From: Sipunculus nudus
Taxonomy: Eukaryota > Annelida > Sipuncula > Golfingiida > Sipunculidae
Assembly (NCBI GenBank): GCA_026874595.1
Contig: CM049315.1
Location: forward strand, 6,880,664 to 6,944,663
Length of the DNA stretch: 64,000 bases
Reading direction: 5' to 3'
In this document: one piece after another, positions 1 to 11,772 of the stretch
Layout of the letters: the number at the start of each line of letters is the position of its first letter
Numbering within the stretch: position 1 is the first letter of the stretch
The notes under the pieces: model-generated
The model's input: only the letters and a program-made list of their open reading frames with translations
Told to the model about the DNA's origin: nothing
Database searches by the model: none
Program-made: the position numbers and the translations under genes

Positions 1-552
1 AACACTGTGCTGACAAGGAGTGACCTTTATATAAACCTCATTATTACATTCTTTATGGTAATACTAAAATCTGTGGTCTTGATTGGAATGTTTATGGTAA
101 GGCTTATATGACGGCTCATCGGGTGAATCTTCTTACACCTGCTCTGTGAATATCAAGCAGGTCCATAATATCAATACTACACACAGGTGTCCGGGGAGCG
201 CCAGGCCCAGCGTAAATGTCAGCACTCTTCATGTGAGTGCTGGGATCACTGACACTGAATTAGGCCTTCATCTGTAAAGGTCAAGTGGCCATCCATATAC
301 TCAATATCTAAACTAATAAAGGTCATAGGAACACACTGCATGATCCCATATTTTTTTGCAGTTTCTGATTCCCTAAGCATGTATATGCTTATTACATATT
401 GTATTTGTTACTTAAAATTTTCCATTATAAGGAATAAGGAATTTCATTTTATAGGTGATTTATGATAATACATTATACATTTTATCATTTAATTACTTTA
501 TTATTTGAACAAGTTATATAACTAAACACCTTGCTGTGTTAAACTCAAATAA
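1..552. other. Unassigned AT-rich DNA
   Basis: I see no gene, repeat unit or strong secondary structure here. The sequence is ordinary AT-rich single-copy-looking DNA up to the first Helitron-like 5' motif at about 553. Confidence 0.5.
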
Positions 553-1625
553 CTAGGGACCCATGTCTCGACACTCAGCTGAATTTGTCTCTAAGGATAT
601 TTTTTCAGAAATTTTTCAGAATGACAGTCCTGTAACCTTAACCAATGTCCTTGTGACTAAAAAATCTGAGAACTTATTGACCTTGAACTTGCAGCATTTA
701 GATTTTTGTAATAATCTTTTAAAATGTGACCTTGACCTCTGACCGGGTAACCTCAAAATCTACACATTTCCTCACTTTGGGCAAGTAAGCCATGTGTGAA
801 AGATGGAAAATTTGGGGATGAAAAGTTTGATTAACTGTGCATCCACCATCTTTTTAAAGATGTGGCTCCTGTGACCTTCAACTTTGACCTCTGGATCCTG
901 AAAATCAAAATGAATTTACTTTAGTGGTAGGTCATTAATAAATCAAGTTTTAAGCCAGTCTGTCTATCAAAAGCAGAATTATCATCCATAAACTAATTTG
1001 TGAATGGATGGGCACTGTGACCTTGACCTCTGACCCCAAAATCAAATGGAATCTTCCCCTATTGGCAGGTTAGCAGTATCTATAAGATTGAAGGTTTGTG
1101 ATGATAAGTTTGGCTTGAAATGCATTCACATTCTATTTAAAGAAATGGGTCCTGTGACCTTGACCGTTGAGCATTGGACCCCAAAATCGACATGGTTCTT
1201 ACTTTAGTAGTGAGCCATATTTAAATTAAGTTTGAAACCAGTATGTCAAACTTAACTGGAGTTAATTATCATCTGGAAACTTACTTGTGAACAGATGGCC
1301 CTGTGACATTGACCTTTGACCTCATGACCCCAAAATCATCTATGCTTTCCACATACTGGCAAGTCAGCTAAATGCGCAAGATGGAAAGTTTGGGATAAAA
1401 AGCTTGGCTTAAAATGCAGCAATAATCTTTTTAAATAAGTAGGTCCTGTGACCTTTGACCTCCTGACCCATAAATCATATAGATTCTTGCTTTAGTGGTG
1501 GGCCATATGTTAGTCAAGTTTGAAATCCATGTGTCAATCCAACCTGGAGTCATCATCTGGAAACAAATTTGTGCAGATGGACAGACAGACAGGGTTATTA
1601 CTATAGGGCATCCACTTTTGAACAA
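553..1625 (+). mobile_element. Helitron-like (pearl-type) element with 143-bp tandem core
   Basis: The left end carries a degraded form of the 5' motif seen in better copies at 24242, 29375, 33503 and 49330: a (GG)GACCCATG block followed by ACGACACTCAGCTGA-like sequence. The middle is a tandem array of about 143-bp units. The right end has a short run of GGACAGACAGAC followed by ACTATAGGGCATCC at about 1602-1615, the same type of end as the element finishing at 56217. No coding capacity is visible, so it is non-autonomous. Whether the 5' motif at 553 and the end at 1615 belong to one insertion or to two nested ones is not certain. The assignment to Helitron-like elements is inferred from the termini. 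Confidence 0.55.
700..1590 (+). repeat. Tandem array, about 143-bp units with TGACCT half-sites
   Basis: Diverged tandem repeats. The anchor CCTGTGACCTTGACC-like block recurs near 726, 868, 1014, 1150, 1300 and 1443, giving spacings of about 136-150 bp. Each unit continues with a CCCCAAAATC-type block and a CAAGTTTGAAA-type block. The anchor contains direct TGACCT repeats, twice as a perfect DR1 arrangement (1310-1322 and 1449-1461). Confidence 0.85.
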
Positions 1626-1729
1626 TAAACACACCAGGTTTTGGGACACTAGATGTAATCACAGTTGAGAAACTGACATGATTGTTGTCATTTTAAAGTA
1701 AAAAAAAAATAGAAATATATTTAAACAAA

Positions 1730-2090
1730 AAATACAGGTGCGCCACCACTTTTCGGGAACTGACAAATCTAGTCATGTTCATTATTCAAGGCAAGATTCA
1801 TGACAATCCATGCATCAATTTATCAAGATATTGGAGGTTTTGTATCAATTTTTTTATTATTCTTTAGGGTACTTTCAAGCTCCATAGCTCAAAGGATATA
1901 GGTTGCAGTGACATAATTTCAGGTTTCCAGGGAGATATTTTATTGACCTCCCTGGATTTAACTTAGAAGTTTCTAGGACCAGCAGTTTTGATTTGTGTCC
2001 TGCTAACTGACAACCATACGGTCAGACAGATGACGGACAAGCGCCATTCCTATACCTCAGTTGACTTACATGCAGTTAGCTGAGCTAAAA
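1730..2090 (+). mobile_element. 3' fragment of Helitron-like family A
   Basis: Starts with AAATACAGGTGCGCCACC, a damaged version of the family A palindrome block (two bases lost from GGTGGCGCCACC). It continues with family A sequence (GGATATAGGTTGCAGTGAC..., TTTCAGGTTTCCAGGGAGA) and ends at about 2055-2086 with a degraded terminal hairpin whose second arm reads GTTAGCTGAGCTA. Only one core unit remains. Confidence 0.6.
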
Positions 2091-3150
2091 ATTATACCCT
2101 ACAGTTCAATCCCAGCCATGTGTCTAAGAATGGTTTCCTTTTTTGTAATAGCAAATTTTAGATTATTAAAAAAAAATTAATTCAGCCTCAAGTATATATA
2201 CATTCTTCTGCCAACCTTGTGTAAAATAATATGTTATAAAAAGTAAATAAAGTATTTACTTTTGGATTCTTTTGCATTATTTTAGTGATCAAACATGGGT
2301 GATATCTTAAATTAATGCAGAGCTGGACAGTACCTTACTACATGGAAGAATTTCAATGAGTATGGTCAAGAGTATGGTTAAAATAACATTATTATCTCAA
2401 ACAGCAGGTTTGTTTTTCAGTTCTAAATTCGTTAATATATCACAATTAACAGTGCAAATTGTTTGTCATATTTTAGATCATTTACGTCTTTCAAGTACAA
2501 CATTATTTTTCACTCAGGCCTGGAGCAGAATGGATCCTACAACCTTTGAAAGACGATAATTTTAACATTTTATTTGTAATAGATCTTTTTCTAAATAATG
2601 TGTACATAGACACTGGTACTGACTCTAACAAAGCAAGGGCCAGTCAAAGCCTCTGCCTTGTATCTTATAAGTGAATGATTGTTGAAAATTTGGAACCATA
2701 AAAATAATTTGTCACTTCACAGAATATTTTAACAGCAACCATTTCCCTCTTCTACTTTATTATATGTTACATTAAGGTTCATAAAATGCTATATTAATGG
2801 TGATGTGAGGGTATACAGACATTAATGTTATGCCCTTTTGTAGATTTTCAGACTGTAGGAGACTGTAATTTAGCATATGTACTCGCTAAACAGAGAAAAC
2901 TTTATTTAATTTCATGGCGATAGACATCAAAGATGTGAAGAGTTTTTCATGCTTCACACTTTCAGTATGTGGTTACAAGTGTTGATTCGTTTGTAACAGG
3001 AATGGTTTGTACAAAAAAGCACCCTTACTCAGCCCAAGCATCCATTACTAATTGAATCTACATCTTTTATCTTCCATTATAAAGATCAAAAGCAAGACTG
3101 TCTGACCAGTTCCAAGTCTCACACCTCCACTCAGTGATGACAGTTTATGG
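2091..3150. other. Unassigned AT-rich DNA
   Basis: No repeat or gene recognised. A 67-codon frame on the plus strand at 2356-2559 has no features of a known family and is taken as chance. Confidence 0.5.
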
Positions 3151-3159
3151 ATTTGTTCT

Positions 3160-3560
3160 CTCTCGTTTCATCTCTGCTTGGAGAATGGAGACAACATGCC
3201 CGAGTGCTGTGATGTTGTTATTTATGTATATATCACCAAGCTACCATTCCCACTCTCTAACGGGCTGACGATCACAAGACCTTCAAGGACCGGCCAGGTC
3301 TTACTTTATGCATATAAAAACGGGACAAAGGAGAAAGTGATCACACAAGCAGACACTAAGCCATTCCTTGTCCACTGCCCTGTCTGGTCGTGAAGCCAAT
3401 GGCTGGGCCAGACATTGTAGGATCTGATGGAATGAAAGTTTATGTGATGCTTTAAGCTGTCGCTTCACCACAGACATTAGTCACAGACCAACACATTCTC
3501 CCAAAAGACAATACCCACGATTCCTGGCTGAGGATTCAGGGATAATGCCTGATTTTAATT
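3160..3560. other. Complex non-repetitive island (possible conserved element)
   Basis: This stretch has more balanced base composition than its surroundings and resembles no repeat in the window. It holds a 71-codon plus-strand frame (3178-3393) without recognisable domains or clear splice context. It could be a conserved regulatory element or an exon, but texture alone cannot decide. Confidence 0.2.
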
Positions 3561-4249
3561 ACATGCCATGCATGGGGAGCATATATTCTGGAATTTAATG
3601 CTTTAATGGATCGTTAATTGATCATCTCTTTCATCTTCTTTGATGTCTGGTTTTTAATGTTCAGAGTGTTCAAATCACATTAAAGGTTTATGGTCCTGTA
3701 TTAAAAAATGTCACACCTTTGAGCTGCACTGTTCTTAACAGGTTTTGAGGCCATATATCAGTTTCATTGTTTATGTAAAAATGTGTATTAAAATTTGAAT
3801 TAACTCACTGTCCATGTAAAGTATTATGTGAATATGGATATAAATAATGAAAATTTGTAAGCCTTGGTGCCACAGCTCTTGCAAATGTAAAATATAGTCA
3901 AAACCAAATAGCTTTCAATACTAATTATAATCAATGCCAAACATGAAATTATATAATAAACATAATTTTCAAAAATTAAATATTGGTTAAAACAGATGTT
4001 TAGAAAATTTTAAGATGTCACCAAGAGTTCAGTGTAATTGATTACACCTGTTTCATTCAAACTTTACTTATAACACAATATGTACAGGTGGATGTTAAAA
4101 ACATGATGTACAACCTCAACACTCAAAAATCAAGTTTCCCTCATGCATAAATCCATAACACATTAGCTAGGTGACATGAACAGGCAAAGTTTGAATGAGC
4201 TGAGCAGGATCTGAGAAACACAATTAAAGACATTCTAGTCACAATTGGT
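3561..4249. other. Unassigned AT-rich DNA
   Basis: Nothing recognised. AT-rich intergenic- or intronic-type sequence. Confidence 0.5.
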
Positions 4250-4395
4250 TCTAGCTATCTGTGGTGATATGGCTTATGATATATAAATCCAGCAAATCTC
4301 TGAGGATCTGTAATGAGATTTCAGCAAAGTTCAAACTGGGGAATTCAGCTCTGAAGTAAAATGCCTTAACCACTAGGCTACATCCTACCCTACTT
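4250..4395 (-). mobile_element. tRNA-derived SINE fragment
   Basis: Read on the minus strand, a tRNA-like head begins near 4390 with the A-box-like block GTAGCCTAGTGGTTAAGGCA. About 30 nt later comes a degenerate B box, CAGTTTGAACTTT (compare GGTTCGANNCC). The tail runs to about 4250 without a clear poly-A or duplication. This is a pol III promoter relic in a SINE rather than a working tRNA gene, because the acceptor stem does not close. Confidence 0.55.
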
Positions 4396-4683
4396 ATGGT
4401 TGACTGATGGTTGACTGTTTCTCCAAGTGTCCATAATGTCACACTTTGCAGAGTTCGGCTCACCAGCCTGAGTATGCCTTTGCTGATTAGGGTTTGTGGG
4501 CTTCTGATCTGCCCACAGTATACCAGGGCAGCTAAATACACCAGCGGTATAGGTAATAATGTGGTGAAGAAGGTAATGTAGTCTGATAAGAATTGTTTCA
4601 ATTAAAATTAATAAACATGGGTGTTTTGTGCTATTAAAACTTTGCAGAATAATAATACTTTAAAAGCATACACATGTGGAATG

Positions 4684-4882
4684 CAGGGGTGGATCCAGGA
4701 TTTAGGAAAAGGGGGGTCCAACCCAGGAGGACTAATGAAAATCCTAAAAAAAAAGGTCATCAGGTCTGGAAAAGGGGGGTCCAGCCCGCAAAATTACGTC
4801 TAAAACCCCTTAAAAATGGTTGCTTCTGGTGAAAAAGGGGGGGTCCGGACCCCCTGGACCCCCCACCCTGGATCCGCTTCTG
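4684..4882. mobile_element. Short inverted-repeat element (MITE-like), 199 bp
   Basis: Bounded by inverted ends: CAGGGGTGGATCCAGGATT at the left, and at the right the reverse complement of CAGAAGCGGATCCAGGGTG. Internal G-rich runs read GGGGGGTCC and their complement, so the whole element can fold back. The 5-bp flanks are GAATG (left) and AAATG (right), a possible 5-bp target duplication with one change. No coding capacity. Confidence 0.6.
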
Positions 4883-6250
4883 AAATGTAAACAGAAAGTG
4901 TTTCCTTGACATGTAACAAATTTTGATTTTAAAGTTTGACAGTTGATACAAGCTGTCCAATACTGCCCAACTGGAATATGTGTAATTGTTTTGGGTATAA
5001 ACAACATCTGATGGAAGGGTGTCTTTATACATTCAGATCAGTAACTCTTTAAAGAAGGCTTTGTTGTAATTTTTATGGACACTTCAGCATTAAATTATAT
5101 TACAAAATACATTTCAATAATAGGTTATTCTCTGTTGCTTTTTGTTCATTTTTGCTGATTACAAAAGTTTCTATGCTAATTCACCCTAGCATACTCACTT
5201 ACTCCAATTCAAATGGTTTATATGTTGTTCTGGTTCTAAACATAATCCAAATGTGTCTGAACTTTTACCATAACTAGACTGTGTGACCAGAGGTCAACTC
5301 CTAAACATGGAGAAGAAACATGACAGAAGATACACAACTTGCAAGTTTTTCAATTCTGATTAGTGCTTCCCAGTGGGGTGCTCATTTTGTTTATAATCAC
5401 ACCACTGATTGTAGCTGATGCAAGTTTATTTCCATTTGTGTACAGGACTAGGCAAACTGAAAAATGGCAGATATATTTTTAGGAAAAAACATTGTACATC
5501 ATGTATATTTGACATGCCTGGTATGTGTATAAGTCCCACTAACCCTATTGTTCCACATCATAGTCGTCTTATTTAGATTAAAAACTTGATCATACTGGAG
5601 ACAGGAAGTGATCATACGGGAAACAGGAAGTGCTTTTTACCTTAGTTACAAAGAATTTCTGTCCAAGATAGCACATGCTCAGACCCAATACAATTATTAC
5701 AGTAAATTCTTATTTCTGACTATGCAGGTACAACAAAGGTTTGGACAATATATAAACGCATCACATATATGCAGATGGTTTTGATACATAATGTGTAAAA
5801 GTTTATAATACCAAAAATATATCCAGATAAAGTGACCAAAGTATTTTTTCCCTTTCACAGTTATAAACTCATTGAAGCATATAATCCCAAGCAAACCTTT
5901 AAAATAAATAGTCTGTTAGCTAAAATGTAATGTGAGATGTGAGATTTTAATTAGACTTTGAGGATAAGCTAAGCTGGTATCCCATCTACCAATGTTCATG
6001 ACTGATTTTTTGCCAGAAAATAAATTTTCAGGAACGGCAGACGTGAGGGTGCGCCAATCCAATTAATTTAAAACTCTGACGAGGTCAAGTAAATTGCTTT
6101 TATTAAAATCGGCCGGGATATTTGGCATATGATGGGGGAACTGAAAAAACCTCTTTTCCTCTTTCATTCCCTTCTTTCACCATAACAACAGAAATCAAGA
6201 GAACAAAACCTTAATTAACTAAAATGGCCAAAATCTAGTGAATTGAATGT
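4883..6250. other. Unassigned AT-rich DNA
   Basis: No repeat or gene recognised over this stretch. The reading frames here are short and lack domains. Confidence 0.5.
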
Positions 6251-6254
6251 TAAA

Positions 6255-6590
6255 TTAGTAGGTGTGCTGGCATGCACTGGATGGGATAACTTCAAAATTA
6301 CTTGCAGAATTTTTTATTTCTGATAATATTAAATCAGCCAACCAGATCAACAGGTACATATGGGAGCTGGCCCTTAACAGAAATGACAGCCTGGTGACAC
6401 AAGATGAATGGATGAAGCACCCTGACCATAACTCTCTAGTGATGTGAGGTCAAAAGACACCACTTACCAACAGGAGGGAACCTCCAAAAGCAAAGCAGAA
6501 TACAAGGGGCCCTGCCAAGTCAGAATCGTGGGCTACACTCTGGTCTGGCTGTTTTAGTGGATTCAGCACCGCCAGAGTCTGAAACAAACA
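6255..6590. other. Complex non-repetitive island (possible conserved element)
   Basis: Less AT-rich and non-repetitive. It contains a 61-codon plus frame at 6262-6447 that I do not recognise. The region 6440-6580 (GGAGGGAACCTCC inverted block, GGGGCCC-type sequence) has the texture of a functional non-coding element. Speculative. Confidence 0.18.
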
Positions 6591-7560
6591 AATAAACCTA
6601 AAATTAACAGACTTATCATAACAAGAATACTGTAGTTGTCCTCATCAATTTCACTTTTTTCATATCTTTCATATATTTTAAATGTTTAATTCAAGTTTTA
6701 TTTTCATGCTCTTAATACTGTTTGTTTGTAATTCATACATATCTCTGATTCTGCCTACTGCATCTCTATTCATAATATCTGTGGGTGTAAATAAATGTGT
6801 CATAACAAAATCATGGCAGTTTCTTGAAGAGATCACAGGATTTTATGTATACCTAATATACCTAGTAATAGAATGGGCAACCTCATAGTTTAAAGGCTGT
6901 TATAGTACACAGTAACATTTTGTCTGTATAAATAGTCCATATATAATTTATGCAAAGCTGAACATAATTATTCGGAGACAAGTTATACTACATCTGTCTG
7001 GCTATTCATCTGGAAATAAATATATATATTTATGGAATATATATATGAAAATATATTAACATGAGAAGGAAAAGGTTAATGCACAGTAAACTAAGAAGAA
7101 ATTGAGTTTAATTTCCAAACTAATTATTATATAGCTCACATATCAAATACAGTTATAACCCATGAGTGAAGTATCATGATAAAACCATATCCAGAGATGA
7201 ATCTGTATTGTTACAGCACTAATCATAAACTGTAACAACAACAGACTGACATCAACAGACAAACAGACAGACAGATAAAAAATCTAAAATAATGGCACAT
7301 ATTTGTTTCTTAACTTGTCACCAGATGGCAATACTGTAGATAACAGCTTCTGAAGCTGATAAAGCAACGAGGGTAAGGCTGCTGCATGGAGCTGTTCATT
7401 CTTGAATTCATCAAATGAACAACAGCGGGCCTTACTGTTACAGTTCTGTTTGACTGTCAGGACATCATGCTGACATGGTTGATTTTTTGGAACACAAAGG
7501 AAACTGAGCAAGCAATGGATAAGTGATTTCTGTGCAATTCAAACCAGTTGGGGAGTGTTA
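6591..7560. other. Unassigned AT-rich DNA with TA-rich patch
   Basis: AT-rich throughout, with a TA-rich patch at about 7018-7060. No gene recognised. Confidence 0.5.
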
Positions 7561-7589
7561 AACTACCTAATCATTAGGTTCACACCCGA

Positions 7590-7870
7590 GACATTCTGAC
7601 CGTACACTGAGCAACTAATGAAGCTGCATTAGACAAGATCATTATAGGTGCTCTAATAATATCAGCTCCTATTAGTGTTGTTTTTTTTTTCAATTCTTCC
7701 TGCCATCATAATAGCATTAGCCAAACCATATAAAAGCCTATACTGAAAGTTCACTGACATGATCAATCTTTACATCCTGTTGGTTGAGTCAAAGTCATCT
7801 TTAATTCATGGGATTCCACCTACACGTGTAGGAACAAAGAGAGGCTGAGTGAATTAGCCAGTTGTTTCCA
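7590..7870. other. Island dense in ATTA/TAAT-type sites
   Basis: Contains many CTAAT/ATTAG-type hexamers in a non-repetitive context (for example AACTAATGAAG, GCATTAGAC, CTCTAATAATATC, CTATTAGTG). This composition is typical of homeodomain-bound enhancers. No evidence of function beyond motif density, which is weak in AT-rich DNA. Confidence 0.2.
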
Positions 7871-8523
7871 TGATTTTAATGTATCTACAGATATATGTCA
7901 GTGTTAAACCAACACTTCTTTCTGAAGGTTTTCCCAGATATGTTTATTTGATGAGTGAATTTCACAAAAGCCTGTTAACTTGTACTCACAAAATAATCAT
8001 CTATTAAACATTTAAATACCTTAACTCTGCTACTTGCACTTAGACATTCCAAAATGAAGTACAGGCCAACCTGTCTGAATGACCACCTCTAAAAGGCAGG
8101 CAACTGGCTATTATGGCCACTAGATATCAGTCCTTTTGAAATTCAATTATATTATCTACAGGTAAACCCTGTGAAATATGACTACATGGCTGTTATGGAT
8201 TACCGGCAGTTTATTCTGACCACCCCAGCATGCTCCACTCAACATAAATTAGAACTTGAAGCTCCTTCAGATGGCTGAGAGTCAAGGAACGAGTCAGCAT
8301 GGGTTTAAAATAACATTTTAAACAAATATATGCAAATTCGTTTCATTCATATATCAGCACAGAAAATTACACATATAAATACATATAATTACAAAATACA
8401 TTAAACACAAAGACCTTTCATTTTTACAAAATATATATATGATTGAGAGTCAAAAGGGTGGTCCAATATGTATATTTCCATGTACATACTTCATCTTGGT
8501 TTGTTCAGTTCCTCAATTTTGAG

Positions 8524-8598
8524 AACCTGTCTAATAAGACCACCTGACTATTACAACCACTTGAGCCCAGTCCCTTGAGTGGTCATATTAGACAGGTT
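8524..8598. repeat. 75-bp foldback with 20-bp arms
   Basis: Left arm 8524-8543 is AACCTGTCTAATAAGACCAC. The right arm, 8579-8598, is its reverse complement except for one base. The 35-nt loop carries a further CCACTTGAG / CTTGAGTGG inverted pair. The sequence at 8070-8090 (CCAACCTGTCTGAATGACCACC) resembles the left arm, so this is probably one member of a small dispersed foldback or MITE family. Confidence 0.65.
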
Positions 8599-8885
8599 AA
8601 AACGTATATATCCTTATATCAACAAGGCTATGCATGTAAGGGCATTGGTTAAAAAGACACAATGGATAGGCACGAACATTTTTATCACATGCCAATAAAA
8701 GGCAATTGACAATTACTCCATTGGCCTGCATAGACAAAGAGACTAGTAGATTTTCTGATTTCAAAACAAGCACAATGGACTTTAATATATCCAAGAATTA
8801 TAGAGAAACTAATGCTGCAGTGATCCAAAAAGTCACAAAGGGCACCAATGTCAGATAGTCTAAAATAGGTTTAATAACAGATACC

Positions 8886-9926
8886 GGTACTCAGGGCTTG
8901 CCCTGCTTCCAAAAAATCTTTAGCCAAATTTTTAGCCAACAGGAATTTTCTTTAGCCATTTCAGAAACACTTTAGCCAGCACTTATTCTCTGAATAATGG
9001 GAAATATTGATATTTAGCACTGAGCAAATTTCAAAATATCATGAATTGATCATATCATAACAATATAAATATGATTATAAAAGATGTGTCGACAGTGTAA
9101 TTCATGATTATTCTGTGTGACTCTGCACTGAACATTAAGTTATAAATAATAACTTTAATTAAATCAACTAAAGACCAGTCTTTCTTGATAAACTTTTATT
9201 TCACAATATTATAGTCTCTTGTTTTGTTCATTCAGTAAGGCCTAAAAAATGTTCTTTGTTTCCAGTATCCAGACTAACTCCAATAAAACCTAGCCATTCT
9301 AAAATTAAAATTAAATAAAAGCCATGAGCCATTGGGCACAAAAACGTCACTTTATAAATCTTGTACAAGTCACAAATAATTGAAATTACAACTAATTATA
9401 TCACAGTAATGATTAAGTTACTCATTCTATGATCTTAGCATACATTATGTATAAATGTGTAAGAGTTCCAGTGTGCATATTTATGTAGGAGATCATTTGA
9501 TTACCATGTACCAGCCTTCTATAGTCAGGGTGGGGGTAATATTGCAGCCTGGTTTCTCGCTCCTTTTTTTGGACAGTGGGACAACATGGGAGGGCCTGGT
9601 ATATATACATTTTGGATTATTTCCTTGAAACCTATGTGTGAATTAATTTAATCTTAGCAACATCAGCAATATCAAATAACAAAATAATCTTCTCAAAAGC
9701 CTGTTTTATATCACATGGTTAAAAAAAATATTAAAAATAAAATAAATTCCCTACCTACCTACTCTAAATTTTTCACAACTGTATTTGGAAACAAAGAACT
9801 TATTTTTTAGGCCTAAGTAATGACATTGAAAAGATGCTTCTGGACAATAAATTAGCCAGAGAGTATTTTGTTTCGCCAAATCTCCCCATTGCTAGCCATT
9901 GGCATATAGGCAGGGCTAGCCCTGGA
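8886..9926. mobile_element. Inverted-repeat element about 1.04 kb (MITE-like)
   Basis: The left end reads CTCAGGGCTTGCCCTGCTTCC near 8890. The right end near 9910-9925 carries CAGGGCTAGCCCTG, itself a perfect 14-bp palindrome that matches the left end in inverted orientation. TTTAGCCA-type motifs recur just inside the left end (8920-8980) and AATTAGCCA/GCTAGCCA just inside the right end (9850-9900). I could not find a convincing target duplication. No transposase reading frame. Confidence 0.5.
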
Positions 9927-10276
9927 TACTTCATTCATATCACCAAATGAATGCATTGCAACCCTCCTCAAGTCAATTCAAGCCAGCTAGTTGACTATGC
10001 ATGAAGTAAGTTAAAGGGTCCTAATCACCTATAAAGCATGTTGAGTTATCATGAAAAATAGCTTCTTCCCTTTAAAATAAATCTGTACCTGCCAAAACAT
10101 TGCCTTGAAATGGTTTACTTACTCCTGTAAACGAATATTAAAAGTGGACTGGGTGTGATCGTAGGTGTCAACATAAACACAGTGTGTGGGGTCATGCACA
10201 GGGCGGAGCTACAACACGTGTCAATCAGGAGATGCCCTAGCTGACTTGGCCAAAAAAGTCTAATACATGTTCCTGC

Positions 10277-10564
10277 TCGCTGAACCACTTGAGTGTTGCC
10301 CCTCTTAATCGGACCTCCGGTCAGGCAGACTTTTCTTATGGTAAACAGACATACATGCACTGATGCATACAGACATGGGGTCTATTACAGTTGTTCTATT
10401 TCTATTACTATTACTATTACTCGCTGAACCACTTGAGTGTTGCCCCTCTTAATCGGACCTCCGGTCAGGCAGACTTTTCTTATGGTAAACAGACATACAT
10501 GCACTGATGCATACAGACATGGGGTCTATTACAGTTGTTCTATTTCTATTACTATTACTATTAC
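10277..10564. repeat. Perfect 144-bp tandem duplication
   Basis: Positions 10277-10420 and 10421-10564 are identical as far as I can compare by eye. Each copy starts at TCGCTGAACCACTTGAG, includes GGACCTCCGGTCAGG, and ends in a CTATTACTATTACTATTAC stretch. The absence of divergence implies a recent event, or a collapsed or mis-joined assembly over the microsatellite. Confidence 0.92.
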
Positions 10565-10670
10565 TTTCAATTTCTGATATTACTATTACTATTACCACAT
10601 TTTATCTCCTATTACTATTACTATTACTTTTACTGGGGTATCTATTACTATTACTATTTCTTAAACTGAT
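10386..10670. repeat. CTATTACTATTA-type microsatellite
   Basis: Interrupted runs of TATTAC at 10400-10420, 10543-10565, 10577-10594, 10609-10632 and 10641-10660. The frame at 10507-10707 translates as leucine-rich repeats of this microsatellite and is not a gene. Confidence 0.85.
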
Positions 10671-10689
10671 TGAGTCCTATGAACTGACA

Positions 10690-11688
10690 CTACAATCACA
10701 TGTTTAAATAATATGACAAGTCTGTTTATCATCCAGTTACCTATACTATTTATTTATACTGTGTCTGTCATTTACAGAGAGCCTAATGATACTGGAGATC
10801 TTAATTATTTCAGCTTCTTTAATTATGTTCTTTTATATTCGAAACCTCAATGATTGTTATTAGGGCACTTCAAGTAGAAATTATAAGATAATTGTATGAA
10901 CTCTTGAATACTTGTAATCTGAAAGCAACCCATTGTAAAGGCCCTGGCATATTAAAATACTAATTTATAATTATATGCATACGTGTACATTTTTTCTTCA
11001 TATATATTTCACATAAATTTATTTTATAGTACATACTTCCGTTCAGATTTAATCTTCTTTCTCATAGTTAATAAATAAAGATTTTAAGTGTAATTTAAAA
11101 TTGTCTATAGAGGAATTATTCATGGTTATTGCAAATTATTATTTAGTATCAAAGCTGACAATTCAGTCCTTTATGTATGAATCAGGAGAGGAATTTATGT
11201 AGGGCTGTGTCCTGTTTCCCAATCTTTATTAATATATCCAATAAAAATACTGTTTACGTCAAGATTTTGGACAGAACCAAAGTGGAGATAAAATTACCCC
11301 CATCAACTGGGATGTATATGTTCATTTGGATGTGATGCCATGATTTATTCCATTGCATAGTACATCTTGAGAGTGAACAGAGAGGTGGTAAACTTTACAA
11401 TATTGGTAGCATGCATGGCCTTTATTCTTCAGGCATGCCCTTCTTTATTGCAGCAAAACCAGCAAAGGATAATTTAGGAATATGGAGAGATATTAAAACT
11501 TACATCAATTTTACAAAACAAATAAAATATTATTTACATCTCTTTCATAATAAATTTGGTATTAAACAATCTTGTACTATAAATTTTGTACATAACAGGA
11601 TCTAATCATTTGATATCAAAATTTCAGTTAAATAATAAAATATTAACTGTTGATTATGTTCTCATATTTTGGATTCATCAGTCAAACA
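10690..11688. other. Unassigned AT-rich DNA
   Basis: AT-rich sequence with no repeat or gene that I recognise. Confidence 0.5.
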
Positions 11689-11689
11689 G

Positions 11690-11768
11690 TTTCAAAATGT
11701 GCCCTGTTAATGGACAGCTGCACAACGGAATATAACTTTAGCTCAGATGACTTATAGTCAGCTGTGCT
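11690..11768 (+). mobile_element. 3' end fragment of Helitron-like family A
   Basis: Contains GTGCCCTGTTAATGGACA, then the terminal hairpin at 11739-11768: TAGCTCAGATGACT, loop TAT, and AGTCAGCTGTGCTA (one extra mismatch relative to the intact copies), followed by AAAA. Only the last 80 bp or so of the element is present. It abuts family B units. Confidence 0.65.
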
Positions 11769-11772
11769 AAAA

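Noticed and set aside
4251-4601. 116-codon minus frame
   Set aside because: Its downstream (3') part lies within the tRNA-derived SINE fragment. No domain is visible.
8886-9926. hAT-type 8-bp target duplication for this element
   Set aside because: Flanks (CCGGTACT and GATACTTC) do not match, so the superfamily is left open.
10507-10707. Leucine-rich 66-codon frame
   Set aside because: Translation of the TATTAC microsatellite.
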